Shown here: positions 1 through 8,333 of the stretch, one piece after another
Numbering within the stretch: the stretch's first letter is position 1
Layout of the letters: every line of letters starts with the position of its first letter
Assembly (NCBI RefSeq): GCF_030159055.1
Contig: NZ_BQXQ01000012.1
Span: 59,377-123,376, forward strand
DNA from: Acidovorax sp. SUPP3334
GTDB lineage: Bacteria > Pseudomonadota > Gammaproteobacteria > Burkholderiales > Burkholderiaceae_C
Length of the DNA stretch: 64,000 bases
Direction of reading: 5' to 3'
Notes under the pieces: model-generated
Told to the model about the DNA's origin: nothing
Database searches by the model: none
What the model saw: the letters and a program-made list of their open reading frames with translations, nothing else
Made by a program: the position numbers and the translations under genes

Positions 1-68
1 CGCAGCCGGCGCACTTCGTGTGGCGTCCAGGCGCGGCGCGGCGGCAGTATGTCTTGTGACTTGGTCAT
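1..68 (-). CDS. Phage early protein, N-terminal fragment cut by window edge
   Basis: An ATG at 68 overlaps the stop of the 65-262 gene as ATGA and opens a frame running off the window. The visible 22 residues begin MTKSQDILPPRRAWTPHEV. The WTPHEV stretch resembles the first helix of SANT/Myb-like or Mu gp16-like DNA-binding proteins, but too little is visible to assign it. Coupling to the upstream gene supports a real gene of the early operon. Confidence 0.5.
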   Translation of the reverse strand, partial: MTKSQDILPPRRAWTPHEVRRL

Positions 69-262
69 GGAGCCTCCACCGACTCGTCATCCTTCAGGGC
101 AAGGGCAACCGTCTCGATGGAGTCAGCCAAGCCACCGAGTTCGTTGACACAGTACTGGTCCAGATCCTCCCACTGCTCAGCCATCTGCATAACGCTTTCG
201 CGCATGGTTCTCAAGCGGCGGATGTGTCGCGCCGCGAGTTGCTTCTTGGTAGGTGCGCTCAT
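65..262 (-). CDS. Small phage early protein, unknown function
   Basis: This 65-residue acidic, mostly helical protein has no domain I recognise. It sits in a chain of overlapping leftward genes: its start overlaps the stop of the 259-648 gene and its stop overlaps the next start. That translational coupling is the main evidence that it is real. Confidence 0.7.
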   Translation of the reverse strand: MSAPTKKQLAARHIRRLRTMRESVMQMAEQWEDLDQYCVNELGGLADSIETVALALKDDESVEAP

Positions 263-648
263 GCCGTGCCGCCTTCCTTGACCTCGCCTTGGGTGAGCTC
301 CTGCCGCACCTGCAGCAGGCGTTGCGTGAGTAGGCCCAGTTTGGACTCGCGGCCCCAGTCGCCCGGGCGGCCCGCGTACTTGAGCAGCGGGTCAAGCACG
401 TTGATCCACTTGGCGCGCTCTTCGATGGATAAAGAGCACGTAGCGAGAGGCAAATCATCGAATGTCTTAGAGGCCGGTGCGCTGACGACCGCTGTAACGC
501 GGCGCAGCACCTCGGCGAGCTCTTTGCGACTGTAGATGCCAGCCTCGAAGAGAGTGCCATCTTCTACTTTGTCTGCGATTACGGCTGCAAGTCGCACGAG
601 CTCAGCAGAGGCAGCAAGTTGGACTGAGGAAAAAGTTGTCATGCTCAT
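259..648 (-). CDS. Phage early protein, unknown function
   Basis: This 129-residue predicted helical protein belongs to the early operon. It overlaps both neighbours by 4 bases. I recognise no motif. Position next to the Gam-like gene fits the accessory early genes of Mu-like phages, whose products are mostly uncharacterised. Confidence 0.7.
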   Translation of the reverse strand: MSMTTFSSVQLAASAELVRLAAVIADKVEDGTLFEAGIYSRKELAEVLRRVTAVVSAPASKTFDDLPLATCSLSIEERAKWINVLDPLLKYAGRPGDWGRESKLGLLTQRLLQVRQELTQGEVKEGGTA

Positions 649-1172
649 TGCGTCACCTCGGCCGAAGCCTCAAATGGCGTGACGATGAAATCCTCGACGC
701 CCGTCACGATGTTGATCCCAGCAATGCCCCGCACCGCATCGGGCTCGTTCAGCATCGCTTCCTTGTTGGGCTCGTTCTTAACGCGCACGAAGCGGCCAAG
801 GCCCATGCGCAGCAGGGTATCAAGCACCGGCTCGACGCCCCGGATGGAGACGCTGGGCGGGCGTTGCCGCCAGCTCACTTCGCCGGTGACCAGGTTGGCC
901 GTCTTACCCAGCTTGTCGGCCTCGCCGCACAGCTCGACCCGGTGCGCTTCGCACCAGGCCTGGACGCCCGCCTGCAGGGATTCGATCCGCTGCGCCAGAT
1001 CAGAGAGCGCGGGCTGGTGTTGCTGAGTGATCGCCGCGATCGCGTCGTTCATGGTGGCGCGTTCGCGCTCAAACTGGCGCTGCAGGTCGCCGATCAGGCG
1101 GATGGATTCGGCGCAGTCGTTCTTGCTCTGGGGGACTGCGGCCAGGGTCTTGGATTTGATTCGGGTTGCCAT
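645..1172 (-). CDS. gam: Gam-like host-nuclease inhibitor (DNA-end protection protein)
   Basis: The 175-residue product resembles Mu Gam, a Ku-like protein that binds double-strand DNA ends and protects injected phage DNA from RecBCD-type exonucleases. A long N-terminal helical part (about residues 15-80, with LQRQFERERATMNDAIAAI) is followed by a compact half with the GEVSWRQRPPSVSIRG stretch typical of this family. Length matches Mu Gam. It is coupled to the downstream gene by a 4-base overlap. Assignment is by pattern recognition, not by search. Confidence 0.85.
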   Translation of the reverse strand: MATRIKSKTLAAVPQSKNDCAESIRLIGDLQRQFERERATMNDAIAAITQQHQPALSDLAQRIESLQAGVQAWCEAHRVELCGEADKLGKTANLVTGEVSWRQRPPSVSIRGVEPVLDTLLRMGLGRFVRVKNEPNKEAMLNEPDAVRGIAGINIVTGVEDFIVTPFEASAEVTQ

Positions 1173-1183
1173 GGCGGCTCCTT

Positions 1184-1444
1184 TCAGTGGATGGGGTTGT
1201 TGGCGCCCAGGCCCTTGCCTGTCGCACTGGCTTTCATGAGTTCGCCGGCATAAATACCCATGGCGAAACCGGCAGCACCAAGCGCGTCGGCTGGCAGCTG
1301 CATGCAGACGAAACGATGCACACGGGAAAGTCCTTCCAGGACCAGGAAGGCGTCTTGCTCGCCTTCCAGCGCTTGGATGATTCGGCGCGCGATGACCTCC
1401 GCGCGCTCCGAAAACTCGCTCTTGCTCAATGGTGGTTGGTGCAT
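1184..1444 (-). CDS. Phage early protein, unknown function
   Basis: This 86-residue protein lies between the gam-like gene and the short 63-residue gene upstream, all leftward. It has a helical N-terminal half and a mildly hydrophobic centre (AGFAMGIYAGELM) but no clear membrane segment. No family recognised. Confidence 0.65.
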   Translation of the reverse strand: MHQPPLSKSEFSERAEVIARRIIQALEGEQDAFLVLEGLSRVHRFVCMQLPADALGAAGFAMGIYAGELMKASATGKGLGANNPIH

Positions 1445-1456
1445 GGGTACGTCCTC

Positions 1457-1648
1457 TCAGCAGCGGTAGCCGCGGCTTTCGATTCGGCGGTGATCGTCAG
1501 CACCTGCACGGGCTGCTGGCGCGGGGTTACGGGTCCATGCCGGCGCACGCATGCGGTCGTACTGGGCGGGCGGCACGGCATCCTCCGGACGGGGTGGGGC
1601 TTGGACCTTGCCGCGCGGTCGGCCCTTGGTGTTGATGGACTTGTTCAT
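1457..1648 (-). CDS. Small basic phage protein, unknown function
   Basis: This 63-residue Arg/Pro-rich protein starts MNKSINTKGRPRGK. Its ATG at 1648 overlaps the stop of the upstream gene (ATGA), which decides the start. A longer same-frame reading upstream is a shadow of the 1645-2265 gene. The N-terminus resembles an AT-hook-like GRPRGK, so DNA contact is possible, but this is inference. Confidence 0.55.
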   Translation of the reverse strand: MNKSINTKGRPRGKVQAPPRPEDAVPPAQYDRMRAPAWTRNPAPAARAGADDHRRIESRGYRC

Positions 1649-2265
1649 GGCTGCTCGCCTTTCTTGCGTGCGTCGATTTGCGCCCGCATCGCGCGGACCG
1701 TGGGGGATAGGCCGGCCGGTGCTGGCGCAGCAGCTGCAGGCCGCGGAGCCGGCGCTGCGGATGGCGCGGCCTGCTGCAGTACATCGCCCACCGCGGCCGG
1801 GCCATGGGTGGCGGCGCGACGTGGGCCGGTGCGCAGTTCTTGCTCGTGCTGCTGCTCGGCCTGGCCCTCCAGCTTGTCCGCCATGCCGGCCAGGATCGTG
1901 TAGAGGTAGCTGTGGTTCGTCATGGGCAGCGTCAGGCGATCCATGGAGCGGGCCGTCAGCATCTGCTCGATGGCCTGTGCCCAGTGCGCCAGAGGTGCTG
2001 CCCACTCACGGCCCTTGTGCGTGATCGACTTGGCCTCCAGTCCGGGCAGCAGCTGGCCGATCAGGCGGAGCTTCTTCGTGTTGGTCAACCTTTGCGAGGG
2101 CGGCGTGAACAGGGTCAGGTACTGCATGACCAGGTTGCCCAATGGCACGCTGATGCTGGTCAATCGGTCGAACGTGCGGTCCGACTCCATCCGCCCCAGG
2201 AGCTGCTCGAACGTGAGTTCGGCGGAGCACACCGGGCAGGCGAGCTTTTCGGGGGCCTTGGTCAC
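1645..2265 (-). CDS. Phage early protein with zinc-binding CxxC start, unknown function
   Basis: The start is a GTG at 2265 that overlaps the upstream stop. It gives a 206-residue protein starting VTKAPEKLACPVCSAELTFE. One CPVC pair near the N-terminus suggests a half zinc finger. A helical middle is followed by an Ala/Pro-rich linker (about residues 150-190) and a charged tail. Same-frame sequence upstream of the GTG is a shadow of the neighbouring gene. No family recognised. Confidence 0.6.
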   Translation of the reverse strand: MTKAPEKLACPVCSAELTFEQLLGRMESDRTFDRLTSISVPLGNLVMQYLTLFTPPSQRLTNTKKLRLIGQLLPGLEAKSITHKGREWAAPLAHWAQAIEQMLTARSMDRLTLPMTNHSYLYTILAGMADKLEGQAEQQHEQELRTGPRRAATHGPAAVGDVLQQAAPSAAPAPRPAAAAPAPAGLSPTVRAMRAQIDARKKGEQP

Positions 2266-2645
2266 AGGGGCAGCCCTCGCACATTGACGTAGCCCAGCAG
2301 CATCGCCAGGCCAATCGTCAGGGCCAGTACGGCGGCCAGCACCGCGGCATAGCAGCCCCAGGAGCGACTGGCGGCCGGCTCGAAGGCTTCGACTACGCCC
2401 GGCGCAAACACTAGCCCATCGCTGGGCAGGGAATGGGTGTTGTGCTGCACCGATTCGGTATTGCGAACCGATGGCGCAGCCTGCTGGCGCGCCTTCCAGC
2501 TGCTGTACGTCTCTACGCAGATGCGTTGCGCTGCCGGGCACTGGCGGGCCATCTGCTGGGCGGCGATCACGGCGTCATCGAAGACGCCGAGGTGGCGATC
2601 TTGCGCACCACCTGTGTGGGTGATGGTGGTCAGATAGGCAGGCAT
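2262..2645 (-). CDS. Phage early protein with C-terminal membrane segment
   Basis: A 127-residue protein starting MPAYLTTITHTGGAQ at the ATG at 2645, two bases after the MuB stop. The C-terminal third holds one clear transmembrane stretch (CYAAVLAAVLALTIGLAMLL) followed by a short tail, so it is probably a bitopic inner-membrane protein. The start near the upstream stop is preferred over an upstream in-frame ATG that overlaps muB. Function unknown. Confidence 0.6.
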   Translation of the reverse strand: MPAYLTTITHTGGAQDRHLGVFDDAVIAAQQMARQCPAAQRICVETYSSWKARQQAAPSVRNTESVQHNTHSLPSDGLVFAPGVVEAFEPAASRSWGCYAAVLAAVLALTIGLAMLLGYVNVRGLPL

Positions 2646-2647
2646 GG

Positions 2648-3874
2648 TCAGCACCCCGCGATCACCTGGGCGTCCACCTTGGGCCAGCCCGTCATGGCCG
2701 CCGCGTTGAGGGCGCGGCACATGAGGTTGTTGACCACCAGGGGGAAGCACATGCTCACGGCATCGCTCGCACGGCCGCCGCGCGGCATGCTGATGAGGCG
2801 CGCGCGCATCGCGTCCAGCGCATCAGGCTCCACCATGTCGGACAGCCTGGCGCCCGCGCGTTCGAACTTGTGCGCGAGGTAGCCCTCCAGGTCGTTGTCC
2901 AGCGGCTCCATCACGATCTGCTCGCAGCGCTGGACGATCTCGCGCACCTCGGGGTTCTGCTCGGACAGCAGGACGCGCAGTTCGGGCTGGCCCACCAGGC
3001 ACACACCGAGCAGCCGGCGCAGGCCGTCCTTGAGCTCCATGAAATTCTTCAGGTGCTTGAGCGTGGGCAGCGGCATGCGATGCGCTTCCTCGATCATCAG
3101 CAGATGCGAGTAACCGGCCGCGCGACTGGACTTGAGGAGATCGTGGACCTGCCGGTAGCGGGCGTCCGGGCTGCTCTTGAGCGCGACGTTCGGCGCCAGG
3201 GTGCGGGCGATGCTCTCGGCGATCTGGCCGGCCTTCATGGGCTTGCCGCGCGTGTCGTTGGGTTCCATGGCCAGCACGTAGGGCTTGATCACGATGATCG
3301 GGCGGCGCTCCTCGCGGATGCGCTCTTCCAGGTCTTCGCGCAAGGTGCTCTTGCCGCTACCGCTCTCGCCCACGACGGCGATGAAACCATGGTTGACGGC
3401 CGCGTCCAGCAGCGCGGCGCGCACGTAACGCCCATGCTGGCTGGCGAACACGTCTTCGCGGCTCTGGACGTCGTCCACAAAGGGGCTGCGCAGCAGCTTG
3501 AAGTGCTTGCGGGCGGCGGGGGTGAGGGTTTCGTTTCGCAGTAGCATCGGTGCTTCCTCCAGGGGTTCGGTTGGTTCTGGGTTCACGGGGGCGGCCTCGG
3601 CGTGTTGCAAGCACTCCGGGGCCAACTTCTTTTGGGGCAGGACGATCTCGCGCAGATGCGCCATGGACGCACCGCGGGACTTGAGGTAATCCACCACGCG
3701 CTGGCGAACTTCGCCGGCCCGGCGCGCGGGCAGCAGCCCATGGGCCACCAATCGGCTGGCGGCGCTGCGCGACAGGTTGGCGGCGCGCGCGAGGTCGCGG
3801 CTTTGGATGCCCAGCTCGGCCAGAACCGGCTGCAGGGGCGGCATCACGGGGACGGACAGGGATGCGGGGATCAC
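2648..3874 (-). CDS. MuB-like transposition ATPase (target DNA activator)
   Basis: This 408-residue protein is the partner of the MuA transposase: an ATP-dependent DNA-binding AAA+ protein that selects target DNA and stimulates strand transfer. Residues 25-50 form a helix-turn-helix (NLSRSAASRLVAHGL), as in MuB. The P-loop GESGSGKST is at about 169-177 and Walker B (LLMIEEAH) at about 258-265. A C-terminal DNA-binding part follows. It is longer than Mu B (312 aa) because of a linker at residues 80-120. It overlaps muA by 4 bases. Confidence 0.92.
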   Translation of the reverse strand: MIPASLSVPVMPPLQPVLAELGIQSRDLARAANLSRSAASRLVAHGLLPARRAGEVRQRVVDYLKSRGASMAHLREIVLPQKKLAPECLQHAEAAPVNPEPTEPLEEAPMLLRNETLTPAARKHFKLLRSPFVDDVQSREDVFASQHGRYVRAALLDAAVNHGFIAVVGESGSGKSTLREDLEERIREERRPIIVIKPYVLAMEPNDTRGKPMKAGQIAESIARTLAPNVALKSSPDARYRQVHDLLKSSRAAGYSHLLMIEEAHRMPLPTLKHLKNFMELKDGLRRLLGVCLVGQPELRVLLSEQNPEVREIVQRCEQIVMEPLDNDLEGYLAHKFERAGARLSDMVEPDALDAMRARLISMPRGGRASDAVSMCFPLVVNNLMCRALNAAAMTGWPKVDAQVIAGC

Positions 3875-5643
3875 TGAGCACCTCCCACCACGCGCAGACC
3901 AGCGCGCACCGTGAGCCGCGCCACCAAGGCGTCGAGCTCGGTTTCCGGCACGCCTTCGGGGTGCAGGCTCTTGAGCGTGCCGACGAGCTCGGGCGACATG
4001 GCCACGCCCTTGGCCACCAGTGCCTTGGCGGCTTCGAAATGGGTGAGCAGTTCGGGCTCGGCCTGGGCCATGCGGGTGTTGGTGGTGAGCTCGGTGCCAC
4101 GGCGGGGTAGGAAGTTGGGCAGGGTTGCGTCCACGATGTGCTTCTCCGGATCGACACGGCCGCCGAGCGGTAGTGCCTTGGCTTTTCTTTTGGCTGCTGC
4201 CTCCTCAAGCGTGGTCGCGCCCATGGCCAGCAGCTCGATTTCTTTGCGGTGCGCGTCGGCCTGCGTATCGGCATGGCGGCGGTAGTCCTCGCCGATGACG
4301 TTGCTGTGACCGCCCAGGCTGAATCCGTCTTCCCCTTTGGCCACCAGCGGCGCGGGGTGCAGAACTTCCTTGCCTTCGGCATCGGCATCCACCACCAGGA
4401 CCGCGTTGGCCTGGTAAGGGCTGAAGGTGACCATGAGCTTTTCGCCGACCATGACGCGGGGCACGGCACTCACGTCGTACTCGGCGCCCTTGAATTCCAC
4501 GCGCAGGAAGTCAGAGACCTTGCGGGATACCGGCGTGTGCGTGAGCAGTTCGCGGCACAGCTGGGGCGAGGGGGCGATGCGCAGTTGCTCGGGCTGGATG
4601 GTCATCCACTGTTGCGCACGGGCTTTGCCGTGGCGTGAGTGGACGCGGGTTGCGTTGAACCAGCGCACCCAGCGGCGCACGCGAGCGTTCAGTTCCTCCA
4701 GGCTGTGGACAGGCTTTAGGCGCAGGCCGCTTTCGAAGTCGCGCTCTAGGATGTTCCGGGCGTTCTCGACCTGGCCGGTGGCGCGGGCGTTCTCGGGCGC
4801 ATGGGGTTCGGGATGCACCTGCAGCCGCTGCAGGAGGTTCTTGAACAGTCCGCTCATGTTGGCGCTGCCCATGTCCATCATCAGGATGAAGGGCACTCCA
4901 TAGAAAGGGTCGTCCTGGCGTTGCTGGATGGCGGCGATGAAACTCTCCGCGATGTTGGCTGCGCTCTCACCGTCATGGACATAGGTGGCAAAAAGGGCGC
5001 CACTGTTGTGGTCGGTGACCTCGTAGCTCCAGACACGCCGGTCTTCCACGCGCTTGAGGTTCTTCGGCTTGTTCTTGTTGAACTTCGCCGCTTCCATCAC
5101 CTGCAGGCCCATTTCCAGCGGGTTGCTAGTTTCCAGGTAGTACAGAACGCACAGGCTGGCGTCGATCTGCCAGACGTGGTTCGGGTGCAGGCTGCGCAGC
5201 TCCCGCGCCGGGGCGGGCTGCAGCAGCTGATCGGGGTGCAGGCCGTAGACCCGCATGGCACGGGCAATGGCACTGACAGAAAGAGGCTTGCATTCGCCCG
5301 TCTCCGGGTTGGTACGGTCGGCACGGATTTCCCCGTTGGCCCGGAGCGTCTCCACGGCATGGCCGATGGTGTAAAGGCGCTTGCCGTTCTTGCGCATGCT
5401 CTCCATCACCATGACGGCGATCAGCTTGGCTTCGTCCCGTGTCAGCGATACCTCGCCGGCATCGCTGCGCTGGCGGCGCTGCGGTCGGACCGTGGCGGCC
5501 TTGAGCTGCCGGTAAACCGTGGCGCGCGACTTGCCTGTCGCGGCGCACAGTTCATCAATCAACTCGCCTTTGCGGCCGCGCTCCGCGTCGGCGACACGTG
5601 CGGCCACCAGCGCTTCGTTGATGGGTGGGGTGACAGGTGGCAT
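3871..5643 (-). CDS. MuA-like DDE transposase
   Basis: The 590-residue protein cuts and joins phage ends during integration and replicative transposition. An N-terminal helix-turn-helix (GKSRATVYRQLKAA, about 37-50) precedes an rve-type catalytic core. The acidic triad can be placed at D161 (VWQIDAS), D257 (ILMMDMGSANM) and E293 (GQVENARN). A beta-barrel and a C-terminal helical region for MuB contact follow. Length is slightly under Mu A (663). No frame damage is visible, so mobility functions look intact even though the structural arm appears lost. Confidence 0.95.
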   Translation of the reverse strand: MPPVTPPINEALVAARVADAERGRKGELIDELCAATGKSRATVYRQLKAATVRPQRRQRSDAGEVSLTRDEAKLIAVMVMESMRKNGKRLYTIGHAVETLRANGEIRADRTNPETGECKPLSVSAIARAMRVYGLHPDQLLQPAPARELRSLHPNHVWQIDASLCVLYYLETSNPLEMGLQVMEAAKFNKNKPKNLKRVEDRRVWSYEVTDHNSGALFATYVHDGESAANIAESFIAAIQQRQDDPFYGVPFILMMDMGSANMSGLFKNLLQRLQVHPEPHAPENARATGQVENARNILERDFESGLRLKPVHSLEELNARVRRWVRWFNATRVHSRHGKARAQQWMTIQPEQLRIAPSPQLCRELLTHTPVSRKVSDFLRVEFKGAEYDVSAVPRVMVGEKLMVTFSPYQANAVLVVDADAEGKEVLHPAPLVAKGEDGFSLGGHSNVIGEDYRRHADTQADAHRKEIELLAMGATTLEEAAAKRKAKALPLGGRVDPEKHIVDATLPNFLPRRGTELTTNTRMAQAEPELLTHFEAAKALVAKGVAMSPELVGTLKSLHPEGVPETELDALVARLTVRAGLRVVGGAQ

Positions 5644-5652
5644 GGGAGGCTC

Positions 5653-6594
5653 TTACGGCTTGTCCCACTCGCTCATTTCAGCGGCCAGGCGCTGGTCGGC
5701 TGCATTGCTGACGTCGGGCAGGCTGAACTCGCTGCGCAAGGCGTTCAGCTGGGCTTGCACCTGGCCGACGAGCCCGGCCATGAACACCTCGTGCTGGGTC
5801 GCCGTGTCGCTGTGCTCACTGAGCTTGACGAGTGCTTGGCGCAGTCCGCCCAGGATCGCGCCTTCGGCATCGGCTGCGATGGCGGAGGCTTCCTTTTTGA
5901 GAGCGGCTAACGCTTCGTTGGGTGGCAGCTTCTCGATGCGCTTTAGGTCGCGGTGAAGTTTGTCGATGGTCTTGTTCTTGGAGGCCAGCACTTCCTCACT
6001 GGCCTTCAGCTCGGCTTTGGCCTCTGCGGTGGCCGCTTCTGCCAGCTCAACTTTTTCGGCGAGGTCTTCGATCACCGATAGCACTTCAGCTTTTGTGCTG
6101 CCGTTGCCGATGGCAGCGCGGACGACTTCGAGTTTTTCGGGGGCAAGTGCGCGCGCGGCTCGCAGGGCATTGCGGTTAAGGCCCAGGCGGCTCGCGGATT
6201 CGTATGCTTCCTGCCCCAGGATGTCGAATCGTTCTTCCGCTTCCATCATCGCCCGGTAACTCCGACCAAACGCCAGGGGGCAGAACTCCTCTAATGTCTG
6301 CGCACGGCGCAGACCTCCCGCAGCATCACGCAACGGTAAGTCTTTGATTCTTTTGGACTCCCTAATTTTTTTGAAGATTTGAATCTGCGCCGCGGCGCAG
6401 AACTTGCCTGTGATATCTGCCATCTGAACGGCTTTCACGTCACCTGCCAGCTCGCACAATTCAGCCAAGTCTTCCTGCGCATCGGCCTGCAGCAGGGCCC
6501 GACCAGCATCCAGCGCTTGGAAGTCTTGGTGGATCAACGCATCGTTCATAGGCGGCTCTTTGCTCTCAGGCGCGGGGGTAGGTTTCTTGGCCAT
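5653..6594 (-). CDS. Phage early protein with coiled coil, unknown function
   Basis: This 313-residue protein has a central region resembling a ParB/KorB-like HTH (SRLGLNRNALRAARAL, about residues 132-150). A long heptad-rich coiled coil follows at about 165-225 (EKVELAEAATAEAKAELKAS). Similar proteins sit upstream of muA in BcepMu-like phages. DNA binding or partition-like action is possible but not shown. Confidence 0.65.
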   Translation of the reverse strand: MAKKPTPAPESKEPPMNDALIHQDFQALDAGRALLQADAQEDLAELCELAGDVKAVQMADITGKFCAAAQIQIFKKIRESKRIKDLPLRDAAGGLRRAQTLEEFCPLAFGRSYRAMMEAEERFDILGQEAYESASRLGLNRNALRAARALAPEKLEVVRAAIGNGSTKAEVLSVIEDLAEKVELAEAATAEAKAELKASEEVLASKNKTIDKLHRDLKRIEKLPPNEALAALKKEASAIAADAEGAILGGLRQALVKLSEHSDTATQHEVFMAGLVGQVQAQLNALRSEFSLPDVSNAADQRLAAEMSEWDKP

Positions 6595-6597
6595 GAA

Positions 6598-6918
6598 TCA
6601 GTCTTTTGGAATGGCATAACGCTGGTCAAGCTCATCGAGCCGGCGCCTTGCTTGGTTGAGATTTGTGGAAACGGTGAAGGAGATGCGAACAAAAGGAACG
6701 CCCAGCCGCCAACGGTTGGCGCCGCTCACGCGCTCGACGAAGCCAGTCTCGGCCTCCAGCGCGGGCAGGTTGATGGAGACCCAAGAGGGCGACACGCTCA
6801 GGCCCTTGGCGATTTCGCCCGGTGCCAGGCCCAGCAGTTCGTGACCAGCCAGCAGGCGCAGCAACTCGCAGGTTTTACGCACGTTGGCCGCTAGACGAGA
6901 GGTTTGGGCTTCGCTCAT
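6598..6918 (-). CDS. Winged-helix (IclR-type) phage regulator
   Basis: A 106-residue protein with a helix-turn-helix of the IclR/MarR winged type: LLGLAPGEIAKGLSVSPSWV at about residues 28-48, then a wing. No effector-binding domain is present, so it is a bare DNA-binding module. It is coupled to the 6915-7145 gene by a 4-base overlap and lies in the early operon, suggesting a role in early transcription control. Confidence 0.7.
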   Translation of the reverse strand: MSEAQTSRLAANVRKTCELLRLLAGHELLGLAPGEIAKGLSVSPSWVSINLPALEAETGFVERVSGANRWRLGVPFVRISFTVSTNLNQARRRLDELDQRYAIPKD

Positions 6919-7145
6919 GCCAGAGCCTCCTCTGAATCCAAATCGTCATCCATCAGTTGGGCCAAGCCAACTCCCATGTTTTCGACGGAAGCGGCGATGG
7001 TCATCGGGTCGAACGAATGCCAGAGCGAGCCCATGTCTGCCATGAGCAGCGCACGGAGTTCAGCGGCGCTTTGCGCCTTCTGTAGCGTGCGCATGAAATA
7101 CAGAAGGTGATCCTTCTCGCGATCAAAGTCAGAAACGCGCGGCAT
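6915..7145 (-). CDS. Small acidic phage protein, unknown function
   Basis: A 76-residue acidic protein ending DDDLDSEEALA. Its start and stop touch both neighbours. I recognise no family. Its reality rests on tight packing in the operon. Confidence 0.6.
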   Translation of the reverse strand: MPRVSDFDREKDHLLYFMRTLQKAQSAAELRALLMADMGSLWHSFDPMTIAASVENMGVGLAQLMDDDLDSEEALA

Positions 7146-7372
7146 CAGTACGTCCCGTCCCGGCTCACCGTGAAGCCGACGTAGATGTGGTTCATGGTGG
7201 TGTTAGCCCAGGCTTCGTGTGAACCCTGGGGCAGGTTGCATGGCGCATCCAAAGGCGCGAAGTCATCGCGCCAAGGCCAGTCTTCGCGGCCCACCAGCAC
7301 GCTGAGCGCGCGGGGGTGGCCCGTGATGGCATGGCCTGCCGGCTGGCGAACGATTTCGGGGGTGTGGGTCAT
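7145..7372 (-). CDS. Small phage protein, unknown function
   Basis: A 75-residue protein beginning MTHTPEIVRQPAGHAITG. The ATG at 7372 overlaps the upstream stop as ATGA, which fixes the start against a longer reading. No recognisable domain. Confidence 0.6.
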   Translation of the reverse strand: MTHTPEIVRQPAGHAITGHPRALSVLVGREDWPWRDDFAPLDAPCNLPQGSHEAWANTTMNHIYVGFTVSRDGTY

Positions 7373-7575
7373 GGCTGCACCTTGCCTTCGGCCAGGCCGT
7401 AGTCGTAGCCGGCGCGCCAAGCGTCGTCTTGTGCGCTGCCAGCCGGGTAATTACTGGGCTGCGGCTCGGTGCCGTCGATCGCTTTTTCCAGGCCGCGCAG
7501 GGCGCCTGTCTTCCACTCCGGGCTGCGTGGGCAACGGCGGATTTCCGCGTTGTAGATGTGCTGGGACGACTTCAT
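7369..7575 (-). CDS. Small phage protein, unknown function
   Basis: A 68-residue protein starting MKSSQHIYNAEIRRCPRSP. It overlaps both the Ner-like gene and the downstream gene by 4 bases. The pattern DAWRAGYDYG near the C-terminus recurs in short phage proteins of unknown role. Function not known. Confidence 0.6.
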   Translation of the reverse strand: MKSSQHIYNAEIRRCPRSPEWKTGALRGLEKAIDGTEPQPSNYPAGSAQDDAWRAGYDYGLAEGKVQP

Positions 7576-7811
7576 GCCGACACCCCAGCAGTGCGCGCGC
7601 GGCGCAGCTTGGGCGCTGCCACTTTGGGTGGCCAGAGCTTGTCTGCGGGGTGCCCGGTGACCTCCACGATTCGGCTTGCGATCCGGGCGCTCTTGGCCTT
7701 GCCGTTGATGACGTGCGACACCATGGAGCGCGACACGTGCAACTCATCCGCCAGGGCCGCAGGCGTGGTGCCCATCATCCTGATGGCCGCTTTGATTTCT
7801 TCTGGGTGCAT
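7572..7811 (-). CDS. Ner-like winged helix DNA-binding regulator
   Basis: This 79-residue protein is the first gene of the leftward early operon, where Mu-like phages carry ner. The helix-turn-helix TPAALADELHVSRSMVSHVI (about residues 16-35) is followed by GKAKSARIASRIVEVTGH and a short Pro/Lys tail, matching the Ner/Nlp family. Ner represses early transcription and the repressor gene during lytic growth. It faces the repressor gene across a 98-bp region with repeated GTGAA/TTCAC half-sites. Confidence 0.82.
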   Translation of the reverse strand: MHPEEIKAAIRMMGTTPAALADELHVSRSMVSHVINGKAKSARIASRIVEVTGHPADKLWPPKVAAPKLRRARTAGVSA

Positions 7812-7823
7812 GGTCTGGTACCC

Positions 7824-7914
7824 TTCACTTAACTTGTTTAGGTGCAGCAGGGATTTGCTGCGTTGAATGAATTATGTGAACTTGAATTCACAACGTCAAG
7901 GTATTTTTTGTGAA
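7824..7914. promoter_or_regulatory. Divergent early/repressor control region with GTGAA/TTCAC half-sites
   Basis: TTCAC occurs at 7824-7828 and 7887-7891 and GTGAA at 7876-7880 and 7910-7914. These form a compact inverted repeat (7876-7891) and a wider one with 7-base arms TTCACAA (7887-7893) and TTGTGAA (7908-7914). The last half-site covers the repressor GTG start. The layout suggests operator sites for the repressor and/or Ner, with autoregulation. The binding protein is inferred. Confidence 0.6.
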
Positions 7915-8329
7915 CTCTTATGAGAATTTTGGAGAGCGTGTGCGTGAAGAGCGCAAGCGTCTCGGGTGGTCCCAGGCGAACGCTGCAAGCGCTGCAGGGG
8001 TGAGTCGTGAGATGTGGTCCAAGTACGAGTCAGGCGCAGAACCCGGAGCAAGGGTTCTGGCGGCTATTGCGGGCGCTGGAGCAGACGTGAACTACATCCT
8101 CACGGGGAGTAAGGAGCACAGTCCGCAAGTCACCTTGACAGCCGAGGAAGCGCTACTACTTGAGTACTTTCGTGAAGCGTCTAAAGATGTGCGACGTGCA
8201 GCACTGGGAGCGCTATTTGGCGCATCTGCACCTGGGCAGATAGGAGGAACGCACAGCCAGCACAACAGCGGCATGGGTGCGATTCAAATCGGCAGCATCG
8301 GAGAATCGCCAATTAAACGCAGGAGGTAG
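7910..8329 (+). CDS. XRE-family phage repressor
   Basis: A 139-residue protein with an N-terminal HTH (RKRLGWSQANAASAAGVSRE, about residues 15-34), divergent from the Ner-like gene, in the position of the lysogeny repressor. Start is GTG at 7910. There is no S24 peptidase domain, so RecA-dependent self-cleavage is unlikely. The C-terminal tail carries HNSGMGAIQIGSIGES, a motif echoed in the product of the next gene. Control by a different inducing mechanism is inferred. Confidence 0.8.
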   Translation: MNSYENFGERVREERKRLGWSQANAASAAGVSREMWSKYESGAEPGARVLAAIAGAGADVNYILTGSKEHSPQVTLTAEEALLLEYFREASKDVRRAALGALFGASAPGQIGGTHSQHNSGMGAIQIGSIGESPIKRRR

Positions 8330-8333
8330 GACA

